In this document: piece by piece, positions 8,049 to 15,720 of the stretch | Layout: each line of letters begins with the position of its first letter | Position numbering within the stretch: position 1 is the stretch's first letter | NCBI GenBank assembly: GCA_035315065.1 | Contig: DATFYM010000206.1 | Coordinates: 1 to 25,212, forward strand | Source: DATFYM01 sp035315065 | Lineage (GTDB): Bacteria > Acidobacteriota > Terriglobia > UBA7540 | Direction: 5' to 3' | DNA: 25,212 nt | Program-made: the position numbers and the translations under genes | The notes under the pieces: generated by a model | Told to the model about the DNA's origin: nothing | The model's database searches: none | Seen by the model: the letters and a program-made list of their open reading frames with translations, nothing else

Positions 8049-9224
8049 ATGTCATCCACACAGAGTCCAGACTGGGTCCAGCGCCTCGGCAACTTCGGAG
8101 AGGCCCTGGGCGAAGAACTAACCGCCGCCATCAGCCGGGTCCGGACTTTCTGGCAGCGCGTCTCTGACGGCCAGCGGCTCCAGGAACTCTGGGCGGACTT
8201 CAGGGCGGAAGCGCAGGCGAGCTACAAATTCTACTCGAACGACGTCGATTGGGAAAAACTCGAGAGCTCGCGCGGAGCCATGCGGGCTCTCAAGATTGGC
8301 CAGGCACTCTTCTGGGCCATGTTGTGGAAGCTCTCGCCGGCGCGACGCGTCTTCCTGCTGATTGCCTGCGTGTTCATCGTGCTGGCCATCTTTGGCCCGG
8401 GGGGTCTTTACATCGTCATGGCGATCGCGTCGCTCCTGTTTCTGCTGGCTCTGGAGCTCGGTGATCGCGTGACGATGAAGCGCGACCTGGAGATCGCGCG
8501 CGAAATCCAGCATTGGCTGGTGCCGGAAAAGCCGCCGACGATTCCCGGACTCGACATCGCCTTTCGCACGCGACCCCAGAATACGGTGGCGGGCGATTAC
8601 TACGACGCCTTCCTTCGTTCCGACGACCCCGGTTCGCTGGCGTCCCGGCGATTGCTGTTGGTGGTGGCCGACGTGGCGGGCAAAAGCGTCCCGGCGGCTC
8701 TGCTCATGGCTACCTTCCAGGCCAGCTTGCAGACGCTGGCCGCCGCGCCCACCACCCTGCTCGACCTCGTCCTGGCGCTGAACCGATACGCCTGCGCCCA
8801 CAGCCTGGGCGGCGCACGTTTCACTACCGCTTTCCTTGCCGAGCTGGACCTGGATACTCACGCTCTCACTTATATCAGCGCCGGCCATAATCCCCCGGTG
8901 CTGCGGCGAGCCTCCGGCGCAGTCGAGCGCCTGGAGGCAGGCGGGCTGCCGCTCGGCATCAGGGCCGCCGCTTCGTACGAGTCCGGTGGCTGCGTCTTGA
9001 AGCCGGGCGATCTGCTGACCATCTTCACCGACGGAGTCGTGGAGGCGGAGAACTCGGCAGGGGACGAATACGGCGAAGACCGCATGCTGGGCCTGCTGGC
9101 GGCCGCCGTGCCGGGCGAAAGCGCCGCCGCCACCCTGAATCGCTTGATGGATTCTGTGGACACTTTTGTCGGCGCCACCCGACAGCACGACGACATCACT
9201 TGCCTCATCTTACGATGTCAGTGA
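8049..9224 (+). CDS. Membrane-anchored SpoIIE/PP2C-family phosphatase (RsbU-like)
   Basis: Probable serine/threonine phosphatase of 391 residues, of the type that dephosphorylates anti-anti-sigma factors in partner-switching stress cascades. Residues 1-98 are soluble and charged. Two hydrophobic segments (about 100-118 and 119-137, VFLLIACVFIVLAIF and YIVMAIASLLFLLALEL) form a membrane hairpin. A linker helix with REIQHWLVPEKPP leads into the catalytic domain, as in RsbU-type proteins. Phosphatase signatures are VAGDYYDAF (metal-binding aspartate), VADVAGKSVPAALLMA, ISAGHNPPVLRR, FTDGVVEAENSAGDEYGEDR and HDDITCLIL near the C-terminus. No sensor domain such as GAF, PAS or HAMP is visible, and no partner anti-sigma gene lies in the window, so the target is unknown. 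It converges with mdh. Confidence 0.93.
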   Translation: MSSTQSPDWVQRLGNFGEALGEELTAAISRVRTFWQRVSDGQRLQELWADFRAEAQASYKFYSNDVDWEKLESSRGAMRALKIGQALFWAMLWKLSPARRVFLLIACVFIVLAIFGPGGLYIVMAIASLLFLLALELGDRVTMKRDLEIAREIQHWLVPEKPPTIPGLDIAFRTRPQNTVAGDYYDAFLRSDDPGSLASRRLLLVVADVAGKSVPAALLMATFQASLQTLAAAPTTLLDLVLALNRYACAHSLGGARFTTAFLAELDLDTHALTYISAGHNPPVLRRASGAVERLEAGGLPLGIRAAASYESGGCVLKPGDLLTIFTDGVVEAENSAGDEYGEDRMLGLLAAAVPGESAAATLNRLMDSVDTFVGATRQHDDITCLILRCQ

Positions 9225-9260
9225 ACTCGGCATTCCGAACTCGCCCCAACCCTGGCCGGG

Positions 9261-9288
9261 GTTCGGGATTCGGGATTCGGAGTTCGCA
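9261..9288. repeat. Heptamer array gttcggg/attcggg
   Basis: Four units with a 7-base period: gttcggg, attcggg, attcgga, gttcgca. They lie in the gap between the convergent phosphatase and mdh genes. Confidence 0.85.
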
Positions 9289-9336
9289 GATAGAAGACGG
9301 CCAACCGGCGGCGGTTTTCTGCGAACCCCGAATCCC
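9272..9336. terminator. Inverted repeat between convergent genes
   Basis: Arms at 9272-9289 and 9319-9336 are complementary at 17 of 18 positions, with a 29-base loop. The position between two convergent stop codons suggests a bidirectional transcription end. There is no T-run next to the arms, so intrinsic termination is unproven. Confidence 0.45.
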
Positions 9337-9374
9337 AAACCCCCTTCGCCCCCCCCCGCTCAAAATCTTATCCC

Positions 9375-10304
9375 CTAGCCCAGGCCGATCACGCCCACCA
9401 GTTCCTTCACCGAGGCGGCTGATTTCTCGAGTGCTGCCTGCTCTTCCGCAGTCAGTTTGATCTCAATGATCTGCTCGATGCCCTTGGCCCCCAGCTTCAC
9501 CGGCACACCCACAAACAAGCCGCTGATTCCATACTCGCCTTCGAGGTACGCCGCACACGGCAGAATCTTCTTGCGGTCGTTAAAGATGGCATCGATCATT
9601 TCCGCCACCGCCGCCGAGGGCGCATAGTAGGCGCTGCCCGTCTTCAAGTAGTTAACAATCTCGGCGCCGCCGTTGCGAGTGCGGGTGATGATCTTGTCGA
9701 GTTGGTCCCGCGGCATCAAATCGGCCACCGGAATGCCAGCCACCGTCGTATAGCGAGGCACGGGCACCATCGTATCGCCGTGCCCGCCGAGCACGAACCC
9801 CTGCACGTCCCGCACGGAAACGCTGAGCGCGTCGGCAATGAACGTCCGATAGCGCGCCGTATCCAGCACGCCCGCCATGCCGATTACCCGGTTCTTGGAA
9901 AACCCGCTCACCTTGTAGGCCGTCTGGGCCATGGCGTCGAGGGGGTTGGTGACCACAATCAGAAAGCAGTCCGGCGAATGCTTCACCACCTGTTCCACCG
10001 TCCCCTTCACCACGTCGTAGTTGGCCTTCAGCAGGTCGTCGCGGCTCATGCCCGGCTTGCGCGGGAAGCCTGCCGTGATCACCACCAGGTCGGAGTTCGC
10101 CGTATCCGCGTAGTCGTTGGTGCCGCGTACCTTGACGTCATAACCCTCCACCGGGCCGGCCTCCAGCAGGTCAAGCGCCTTGCCCTGCGGCACGCCCTCG
10201 ATGATATCGATCATGACCACGTCCGCGAGTTGCTTGTCTGCCAGGCGATGGGCTAGTGTAGCGCCCACGTTTCCCGAACCGACCACCGTTACTTTCTTGC
10301 GCAT
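9375..10304 (-). CDS. mdh: Malate dehydrogenase (LDH-like, NAD-dependent)
   Basis: Oxidises malate to oxaloacetate with NAD in the TCA cycle. The product is 309 residues, the standard length for the LDH-like MDH subgroup. I placed the start at 10304 (MRKKVTVVGSGNVG) because AGGAGGG lies just upstream; the longer frame to 10379 runs through repeat DNA. The Rossmann loop is GSGNVG at residues 9-14, and an aspartate at residue 33 favours NAD over NADP. Substrate and catalytic residues are R82 and R88 (the mobile loop GFPRKPGMSRDD, arginine specifying malate), N120 (VTNPLDA), D148 and R151 (GVLDTAR), and H175 (GGHGDTMVP). It is the third gene of the minus-strand cluster after acn and icd, but a 232-base repeat-filled gap separates it from icd. 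Confidence 0.97.
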   Translation of the reverse strand: MRKKVTVVGSGNVGATLAHRLADKQLADVVMIDIIEGVPQGKALDLLEAGPVEGYDVKVRGTNDYADTANSDLVVITAGFPRKPGMSRDDLLKANYDVVKGTVEQVVKHSPDCFLIVVTNPLDAMAQTAYKVSGFSKNRVIGMAGVLDTARYRTFIADALSVSVRDVQGFVLGGHGDTMVPVPRYTTVAGIPVADLMPRDQLDKIITRTRNGGAEIVNYLKTGSAYYAPSAAVAEMIDAIFNDRKKILPCAAYLEGEYGISGLFVGVPVKLGAKGIEQIIEIKLTAEEQAALEKSAASVKELVGVIGLG

Positions 10305-10319
10305 GTCTTCCCTCCTGGA

Positions 10320-10519
10320 CCAGGTAGATAGTAGGCGGTATACGGAATATGGGGAAGAACGGTAGATGGTAGGGCGCATACGGGAGCATAATCCGTAAGC
10401 CGTCTGCTACGCGTGTATCGTGTATCACCTGACATCTATGCGTCCTTCCCATACGCGGTCTACGATCTGCCGTTGACCCCTCTTCCCCATATGCCGTCTA
10501 CCATCTACCGTCTACCTGG
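10320..10519. repeat. 200-bp imperfect fold-back made of heptamers (icd-mdh gap)
   Basis: Outer arms 10320-10357 and 10482-10519 are inverted copies matching at 32 of 38 positions. Pairing continues less perfectly inward (about 10357-10386 with 10450-10481), so almost the whole gap is one long palindrome. Much of it has a 7-base period, for example gtagata/gtaggcg/gtatacg from 10325 and ccgtcta/ccatcta/ccgtcta at 10494-10514. In the mRNA it would form a long hairpin just before the mdh ribosome binding site. Confidence 0.85.
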
Positions 10520-10525
10520 TTTTTC

Positions 10526-10539
10526 CCGTCTGCCGTCTA
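10526..10539. repeat. Two heptamers overlapping the icd stop codon
   Basis: ccgtctg and ccgtcta follow directly on one another. The last three bases (cta, 10537-10539) are the complement of the icd TAG stop, so repeat sequence reaches into the end of the gene. Confidence 0.7.
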
Positions 10540-11961
10540 CCCTGTTTTCATATTCTCGATCATGGCGCTGGCGAAAGCGCTGGTGCCTAACTTCTGCACC
10601 TTCTCGATGCCTTCCATGCTCATCAGACGCTCGAGGTCGTAGGTGACCCTTCGCTGGCAGATGGCCTCGGCGAGCGACTTCTCAATCATGTCGCCGACCT
10701 CCGACCAGCCGATGAATTCAAACATCAGCGCGCCGGAGCGGATTACTGCCGCGGGGTTGATCACATCTTTGTCGGCGTACCGTGGCGCCGTGCCGTGGGT
10801 CGCCTCAAAGACGCCGTGCTCGTCGCCGATATTGGCGCCTGGCGCCAGTCCCAGGCCGCCGATCTGCGCGGCGCACGCGTCCGAGAGATAGTCGCCGTTC
10901 AGGTTCGGCGTTGCCACCACTTCGTATTCGTCGGCCCGAGTCAAAATCTGCTGCAACATCGAGTCGGCAATGCGATCGTTGATCAGCACCTTGTTTTTCC
11001 ACTGCCCGTTGCCGTGCGTGGAATAAATCGCATCCAGGCACGCCTTCACTTCCGCCGCCACTTGCCGCTGGAATTCGGCTGACGCCATCTCAATGCCCGG
11101 TTCGATCTGCGCGGCGACCGCCTCCGCGGCGAGACGGGGATCCCGGTCCTTGGCGTCGAGAATCCAGCTCTCGCGCTCGGTTACCACGTGCTCGCGAAAC
11201 TCACTCGTGGCCACCCGGTAGCCCCAGTCGCGAAAGGCGCCCTCGGTGAACTTCATGATGTTGCCCTTGTGAATCAGGCTCACCCGCTTGTGACCGTGAT
11301 CGAGAGCGTAGCGAATGGCGCGCCGCACGAGCTGGCTGGTAGCCTTCACCGAGATGGGCTTGATGCCGATGCCCGAGTCAAGGCGGACCTGCTTCTTGAT
11401 TTTGTCCTCCCGCAGCATCGCGTTGACGAACTCGATCACCCGCGCGGACTGTGGCGTGCCTTCGCGCCATTCGATGCCGGCGTAAACATCCTCGGTGTTC
11501 TCGCGGAAAATGATGATGTTCATCCGCTCCGGATGCCGGACGGGCGACGGCACGCCGGGGATGTACTTCACCGGCCGCCAGCACGCGTAGAGATTGAGCA
11601 ACTGGCGCAGGGCAACGTTCAAGCTGCGGATGCCGCCGCCAACGGGGGTGGTCAGCGGCCCTTTAATGGCGATGCGAAACTCCCGGATAGCGTCGAGCGT
11701 CCCCTGCGGCAGCCACTCTCCGAACTGCCGAAAAGCCTTCTCACCCGCAAACACCTCATACCAAACGACGCGACGCCTGCCGCCAAAGGCACGTTCCACC
11801 GCGGCGTCAAAAACGCGCCGCGAAGCCTTCCAGATGTCGCGGCCCGTTCCGTCGCCTTCGATGTAAGGGATGATGGGATTATCCGGCACCACGAACTTGC
11901 CGTCGGCAAAACCGATGGTCGCACCATCAGCCGGAACGGGAACACCATTGTAAGACGTCAT
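10537..11961 (-). CDS. icd: Isocitrate dehydrogenase (NADP-type)
   Basis: Converts isocitrate to 2-oxoglutarate and CO2 in the TCA cycle. The product is 474 residues: longer than the ~416 of the E. coli enzyme and close to the size of the long form known in cyanobacteria, with extra sequence around EHVVTERESWILDAKDRDPR and the AAEAVAAQIEPGIEMASAEF stretch. The start at 11961 (MTSYNGVPV) has GGGAGGT upstream; the frame extends to 12018, but only through repeat DNA. Substrate-site sequence TTPVGGGIRSLNVALRQ is intact, and its serine falls at residue 113, the position phosphorylated by AceK in E. coli. HGTAPRYADKDVINP has Arg-Tyr where E. coli has Lys344-Tyr345, which points to NADP. No aceK is in the window. 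acn ends 71 bases upstream. Confidence 0.96.
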   Translation of the reverse strand: MTSYNGVPVPADGATIGFADGKFVVPDNPIIPYIEGDGTGRDIWKASRRVFDAAVERAFGGRRRVVWYEVFAGEKAFRQFGEWLPQGTLDAIREFRIAIKGPLTTPVGGGIRSLNVALRQLLNLYACWRPVKYIPGVPSPVRHPERMNIIIFRENTEDVYAGIEWREGTPQSARVIEFVNAMLREDKIKKQVRLDSGIGIKPISVKATSQLVRRAIRYALDHGHKRVSLIHKGNIMKFTEGAFRDWGYRVATSEFREHVVTERESWILDAKDRDPRLAAEAVAAQIEPGIEMASAEFQRQVAAEVKACLDAIYSTHGNGQWKNKVLINDRIADSMLQQILTRADEYEVVATPNLNGDYLSDACAAQIGGLGLAPGANIGDEHGVFEATHGTAPRYADKDVINPAAVIRSGALMFEFIGWSEVGDMIEKSLAEAICQRRVTYDLERLMSMEGIEKVQKLGTSAFASAMIENMKTG

Positions 11962-11972
11962 CAAACCTCCCA

Positions 11973-12024
11973 AAGTGACGAGTGGCAGGTGACAAGTTGA
12001 CGCGCAAAGACTTGTCACGCGTCA
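11973..12024. repeat. Heptamer arrays facing each other (acn-icd gap)
   Basis: aagtgac, gagtggc, aggtgac, aagttga (11973-12000) face cttgtca, cgcgtca (12011-12024). Parts are inverted: gtgacaagt at 11989-11997 with acttgtcac at 12010-12018, and agtgacg at 11974-11980 with cgtcact at 12020-12026. The cttgtca unit is shared with the array at 8011-8017 upstream of the phosphatase gene. Confidence 0.8.
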
Positions 12025-12032
12025 CTGCTTCT

Positions 12033-13955
12033 TCACTGCTGTCGTACAAAGTTGAGCAGACCACCTGCGAGCATGATGTGGCGTTGGCGCTCGCTCAAGT
12101 TGTACTTCACCGGAAACTCGTAACCTTGCGTGACGTTTTTCACCTTGAAGAAATTGCCTGCCGCCAGCGCTTGCCGGACCCCCACCATCTCGAGTTGATC
12201 GTCCGCGTTCACCCGATCGTAGTCACTCTCGTCCTCAAAAACCAGGGGCAGGATGCCGAAGTTAATCAGGTTGGACCAGTGAATGCGCGCGAACGACTTG
12301 GCGATGACGCCTTTCACGCCCAGGTACATCGGCGCCAGCGCCGCGTGCTCGCGGCTGGACCCCTGGCCGTAGTTGCTGCCGCCCACGATGAAGCCGCCGC
12401 CCGCCTCCTTGGCACGCTTGGGGAACGTGGGATCAACGCGGCTGAACACGTACTCGGAAATCGCCGGAATGTTCGAGCGCAGCGGCAGGATCTTGGCGCC
12501 GGCAGGCATGATCTCGTCGGTGGAGATATTGTCGCCCACCTTGATCAGGACCTTGCCTTCTACGCGATCGCCCAGCGGCGTAGCAATGGGCAGCGGCTTG
12601 ATGTTAGGGCCGCGAAGAATCTCGACCGTGTCGGGACTCAGCGACGGGGGCACGATCATTCGATCGTCCACCAGGAACTTTTCCGGCCACGCGATTTCGG
12701 GGTAGTCGCCTAGCTCGCGCGGATCGGTAATCACGCCGAAAACGGCGCACGCGGCTGCCGTCTCCGGGCTGCCGAGATAGACCTTGTCGTTGGGCGTGCC
12801 GCTGCGGCCGGGGAAATTGCGATTGAAGCTGCGCACCGAAACCGCGTTGGTGCCCGGCGCCTGGCCCATGCCGATGCAAGGCCCGCACGCCGATTCCAGA
12901 ATGCGCGCGCCGGCGCCGATCATATCCGTTAACCCACCGGCTCGGCTCACCATCTCGAACACCTGGCGCGAGCCCGGCGTCACCACCATGCTCACTTCCG
13001 GGTTCACGATGCGCCCGCGCAGAATCGCCGCCACGGTCATGAGGTCGTGGAACGACGAATTGGTGCAGCTTCCCACGGCCACCTGTTGCACCTTGAGGCC
13101 TTTCACCTGATGCACGGGAACCACGTTGTCGGGGCTCTGCGGCTGGGCGATGAGGGGCTCGAGCCGGTCGAGATCGATCACGATGTGCTCGTCGTAAGTG
13201 GCATCCGGATCGGGAGCCGCCGGCTTCCACGCCTCTTCCCTGCCTTGCGCGCGCAGGTATTCACGCGTGCGCTCGTCGCTGGGGAAGATCGACGTCGTGG
13301 CACCCAGCTCCGCCCCCATGTTGGTGATGGTGCCGCGCTCCGGAACCTTCAATTGCGCGACGCCGTCGCCATAATACTGAAATATGCGGCCCACGCCGCC
13401 CTTCACGGTGAGCCGTCGCAGCATTTCCAGGATAATATCCTTGCCCGTCACCCAGGGCTGGAGCTTGCCCCGCAGTTCAACGCCGACGATTTTCGGCATG
13501 GTGAGATAGAAGGCGCCGCCCCCCATCGCCACCGCCACATCCAGGCCGCCGGCGCCGATGGCCAGCGCGCCCATGCCGCCGCTGGTGGGCGTGTGCGAGT
13601 CCGATCCCACCAGCGTTACTCCGGGCCGCGAGAAGCGCTCCAGGTGGACCTGGTGGCAGATGCCGTTGCCGGGCCGCGAGAAGTAGACGCCGTGCTTGGC
13701 GGCCACCGTCTGCAGAAATCGGTGGTCGTCGGCGTTCTCAAAGCCGGTCTGGAGCATGTTGTGATCGACGTAGCTCACGGAAAGCTGCGTCTTCACACTC
13801 GGAATTCCCATCGCCTCGAATTGGAGGTAAGCCATGGTGCCGGTGGCGTCCTGCGTGAGAGTCTGATCGATGCGAATCCCGACCTCCTCACCGGCCTTGA
13901 GGTGCCCTTCCACCAGATGTTCTTCTAGAATCTTCTGAACCAGGTTTTGTGACAT
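12033..13955 (-). CDS. acn: Aconitate hydratase
   Basis: Iron-sulfur enzyme that isomerises citrate to isocitrate, the step before Icd. The 640-residue chain is short compared with AcnA or AcnB of E. coli (~870-890) and fits the compact aconitase group. Three cluster cysteines are visible: C297 in VAVGSCTNSS, and C357 and C360 in ESACGPCIGMG. Other active-site stretches are QDATGTMAYLQFEAMG, VGSDSHTPTSGGMGALAIGAGG and, in the C-terminal swivel domain, GDNISTDEIMPAG and GGSNYGQGSSREHAALAP. GGAGG lies a few bases upstream of the ATG. As the first gene of the acn-icd-mdh cluster, it probably carries the main promoter in 13956-14127. I leave the symbol as acn because neither the AcnA nor the AcnB subtype fits cleanly. 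Confidence 0.95.
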   Translation of the reverse strand: MSQNLVQKILEEHLVEGHLKAGEEVGIRIDQTLTQDATGTMAYLQFEAMGIPSVKTQLSVSYVDHNMLQTGFENADDHRFLQTVAAKHGVYFSRPGNGICHQVHLERFSRPGVTLVGSDSHTPTSGGMGALAIGAGGLDVAVAMGGGAFYLTMPKIVGVELRGKLQPWVTGKDIILEMLRRLTVKGGVGRIFQYYGDGVAQLKVPERGTITNMGAELGATTSIFPSDERTREYLRAQGREEAWKPAAPDPDATYDEHIVIDLDRLEPLIAQPQSPDNVVPVHQVKGLKVQQVAVGSCTNSSFHDLMTVAAILRGRIVNPEVSMVVTPGSRQVFEMVSRAGGLTDMIGAGARILESACGPCIGMGQAPGTNAVSVRSFNRNFPGRSGTPNDKVYLGSPETAAACAVFGVITDPRELGDYPEIAWPEKFLVDDRMIVPPSLSPDTVEILRGPNIKPLPIATPLGDRVEGKVLIKVGDNISTDEIMPAGAKILPLRSNIPAISEYVFSRVDPTFPKRAKEAGGGFIVGGSNYGQGSSREHAALAPMYLGVKGVIAKSFARIHWSNLINFGILPLVFEDESDYDRVNADDQLEMVGVRQALAAGNFFKVKNVTQGYEFPVKYNLSERQRHIMLAGGLLNFVRQQ

Positions 13956-14041
13956 GATGACCTCCGAGCTGTGGATAATCGACTGGGGCTCGAACCATGA
14001 AGCGATTTGGACCGCAGGCCCTACTCTTCAGGATAGCATCG

Positions 14042-14069
14042 AGAATCGAAATTCGAAACTCGAAATTCG
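14042..14069. repeat. Heptamer array aaattcg
   Basis: Units agaatcg, aaattcg, aaactcg, aaattcg run with a 7-base period in the region upstream of acn. This is the last heptamer array seen; none was found to the right of it. Confidence 0.8.
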
Positions 14070-14127
14070 TGCAGAGGTACACGAAGAGATGGAGCGTCGC
14101 AACACGCTGAAATCAGCAAGGATAGGC

Positions 14128-14153
14128 TGGCGGAGAGGGTGGGATTCGAACCC
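14128..14153 (-). tRNA. tRNA 3'-end fragment (serine-like), possible att remnant
   Basis: Read on the minus strand this gives GGGTTCGAATCCC, then ACCCTCTCCG and a genomically encoded CCA: the T-loop, 3' acceptor strand and CCA tail of a tRNA. The acceptor strand CCTCTCCG fits serine tRNAs beginning GGAGAGG. No matching 5' half, D-arm or anticodon arm lies in the expected 60-90 bases upstream on that strand (14154-14240). The T-stem is incomplete (CAGGG against CCCAC). I therefore read it as a 3' fragment such as integrative elements leave at one end, not a working tRNA. Confidence 0.65.
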
Positions 14154-14746
14154 TGCCGGCCCTTTAGTTCTCCGTAAGATACAGATTCCAGATTGCCACA
14201 CATGCCAAGAATACCATACTTGCCGCCGCCCATTGCACGCTATTGCACGCTGGAAGTCCGCTGCCGCCTCCCCTGGCGGCCTGGATCGGTTCGTGTCTAG
14301 CCGGCATGTCCAGTCTATATACAGCCTCATGAGACTGCTTCCTCGTTCGGAGCGCCCAGTCAGGCCGCTGATTGTCGGAGCCAACTGAAACTTCCCGGAT
14401 TCCGCCATGTCTCATTCGCATTAGTGGCGGGCCGTTGAACACGGCGGGCCGGGCCCTCCTCTTTGCGCCGCGACTTCGGTTCCCGTGCCGGCGCGAGGCT
14501 GTTGTTGGCGAGACAAGCCCCACCGGTAAAGGCTTGAAAACTCCCCTCTCCATTTGCCGGCGCCTATGCACCCGAATTGAATTTTGGACCGAATCCACAA
14601 GGAGACTGTTTGGAGCCGCGGGCATTCTCTTGCCACACTTGAGAGACCTCCTCATTTCGACAAGCGACCGTCTGCCACAGTTCACGGGTGGAGATGCAGT
14701 CCGTCACGACGGCCAGAGATTTCGAAAGGAAAGGGAGTGCAGCCAA
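14154..14746. other. Gap between tRNA fragment and ssb
   Basis: This 593-base stretch has open frames on both strands but no recognisable domain. A tandem decamer (attgcacgct, 14232-14251) is present. It may hold the decayed end of an integrase or other element genes, but nothing identifies one. Confidence 0.4.
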
Positions 14747-15172
14747 ATGTCACAGAATGGAGTCAACAAAGTCATCTTTTTGGGCCGAGCGGGTCAGAAG
14801 CCGGAGGTCAAATTCACGTCCGGTGGGAAGCCTGTGGCCAATTTCTCCGTGGCCATCAACGAGACTTACAAGAATGGCGACGGTGGAAAGCAGGAACGTG
14901 TGCAGTGGGTTCGCTGCGTCGCTTGGCAGCGCCTTGCAGAAATTTGCGGCGAATACATTGACAAGGGCCGTGAACTCTTCATCGAGGGCCGGTTGCAGAC
15001 GCGGAAGTACACCGACCGCAACCAGGAAGAAAGAACCGTGACGGAGGTCGTCGTTTCGCAACTGCGGTTGGTGGGCGGAGCAAGGCATGGAAACGGAAGT
15101 GGGCCTACTCAGCCCGATTCCGCCGCGCCTTCGACCAGGCAGGCCGAAGACGTTGAAGACTGCCCGTTCTGA
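14747..15172 (+). CDS. ssb: Single-stranded DNA-binding protein
   Basis: OB-fold protein of 141 residues that coats single-stranded DNA during replication and repair. I chose the ATG at 14747 (MSQNGVNKVIFLGRAGQKPE), which matches the usual SSB beginning VNKVIL.G and has AAGGGAG nine bases upstream; the frame stays open further 5' but without family similarity. The core shows VANFSVAINETYKN, ERVQWVRCVAWQRLAEICGE, KGRELFIEGRLQTRKYTDRN and VTEVVVSQLRLVG. A short glycine/serine/proline linker leads to the acidic tail EDVEDCPF, equivalent to the DDIPF-type tip that binds partner proteins. Its position before a PRTRC gene and after a tRNA fragment suggests an element-encoded SSB and not the housekeeping copy. 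Confidence 0.93.
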   Translation: MSQNGVNKVIFLGRAGQKPEVKFTSGGKPVANFSVAINETYKNGDGGKQERVQWVRCVAWQRLAEICGEYIDKGRELFIEGRLQTRKYTDRNQEERTVTEVVVSQLRLVGGARHGNGSGPTQPDSAAPSTRQAEDVEDCPF

Positions 15173-15264
15173 GATTGAGAACGTGATAAGTGCTGTCTTC
15201 AGGTCTGCCTTCGCCCCCCAAAATACGTAATCCACTGGAACAAAACAACCGAGAAGGAGGAATC

Positions 15265-15720
15265 ATGTTCGTTGAATTGATGCCTATGCTGGCAGGCCGC
15301 ACGGTAATGATCACTGTCGCCCGCGAGAATGACACGACGTTGCGTGTGAACGTTCTGCCTACCAGATCCGGCGATAACGAGAACCCCGCACTCGCCACAC
15401 CGTTGAGCTACACGGGGAGGCCGGAAGAACTCGACGCTCAATTGGGCCGCGAACTGGCAGGCTACGTTGATTGTCACCGGGCTCTTGGCAGCACGTTGGC
15501 CGCAGCAAAAGCAGAAATGGAAGCGGCTGCCAAGGCAGCTCAAGAAGAGGCGAGGAAGAAGGCTGAGGAGCGGAAGAAGAGGGCTGAAAAGCCCACCGAC
15601 AAACCCGCTGACACCGTTCCTTCGACGGTTCCGACACCCCCCGCACCGCTGGCGACCGCAAGCTTGTTCGGGGACTCACAACCCACGGCGAATCCGACAG
15701 GATCTGGAATGCCCGGTTAA
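15265..15720 (+). CDS. PRTRC system protein E
   Basis: Small protein of 151 residues matching my memory of PRTRC system protein E: an N-terminal MFVELMPMLAGRTVMITVAR, then DTTLRVNVLPTRSGDNENPA, LATPLSYTGRPEELDAQLGR and a helical LGSTLAAAKAEMEAAAKAAQ region. The helix continues as an alanine/lysine/glutamate coiled segment (about residues 78-112) and ends in a proline-rich tail. PRTRC cassettes (ParB-related, ThiF-related) occur on plasmids and integrative elements; the role of protein E is unknown. A strong AAGGAGG five bases before the ATG fixes the start. The partner genes (PRTRC A-D, F, ParB, ThiF) are not recognisable in the window, so the cassette seems truncated after E. Confidence 0.85.
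   Translation: MFVELMPMLAGRTVMITVARENDTTLRVNVLPTRSGDNENPALATPLSYTGRPEELDAQLGRELAGYVDCHRALGSTLAAAKAEMEAAAKAAQEEARKKAEERKKRAEKPTDKPADTVPSTVPTPPAPLATASLFGDSQPTANPTGSGMPG

Noticed and set aside
10494..10539. Possible CRISPR-like repeats in the icd-mdh gap
   Set aside because: Units are 7 bp without spacers, so they are tandem heptamers and not a CRISPR array.
13047..13928. 293-residue plus-strand frame opposite acn, and similar long frames opposite icd and glnE
   Set aside because: Antisense shadows produced by GC-rich codon usage of the real genes.
14021..14233. Small frame with QGSNPTLSAS on the minus strand
   Set aside because: That string is the translation of the tRNA 3' end, a common annotation artefact.
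14164..14685. 173-residue minus-strand frame upstream of ssb
   Set aside because: No domain, basic and cysteine-poor composition like random GC-rich DNA, and it overlaps the ssb leader.
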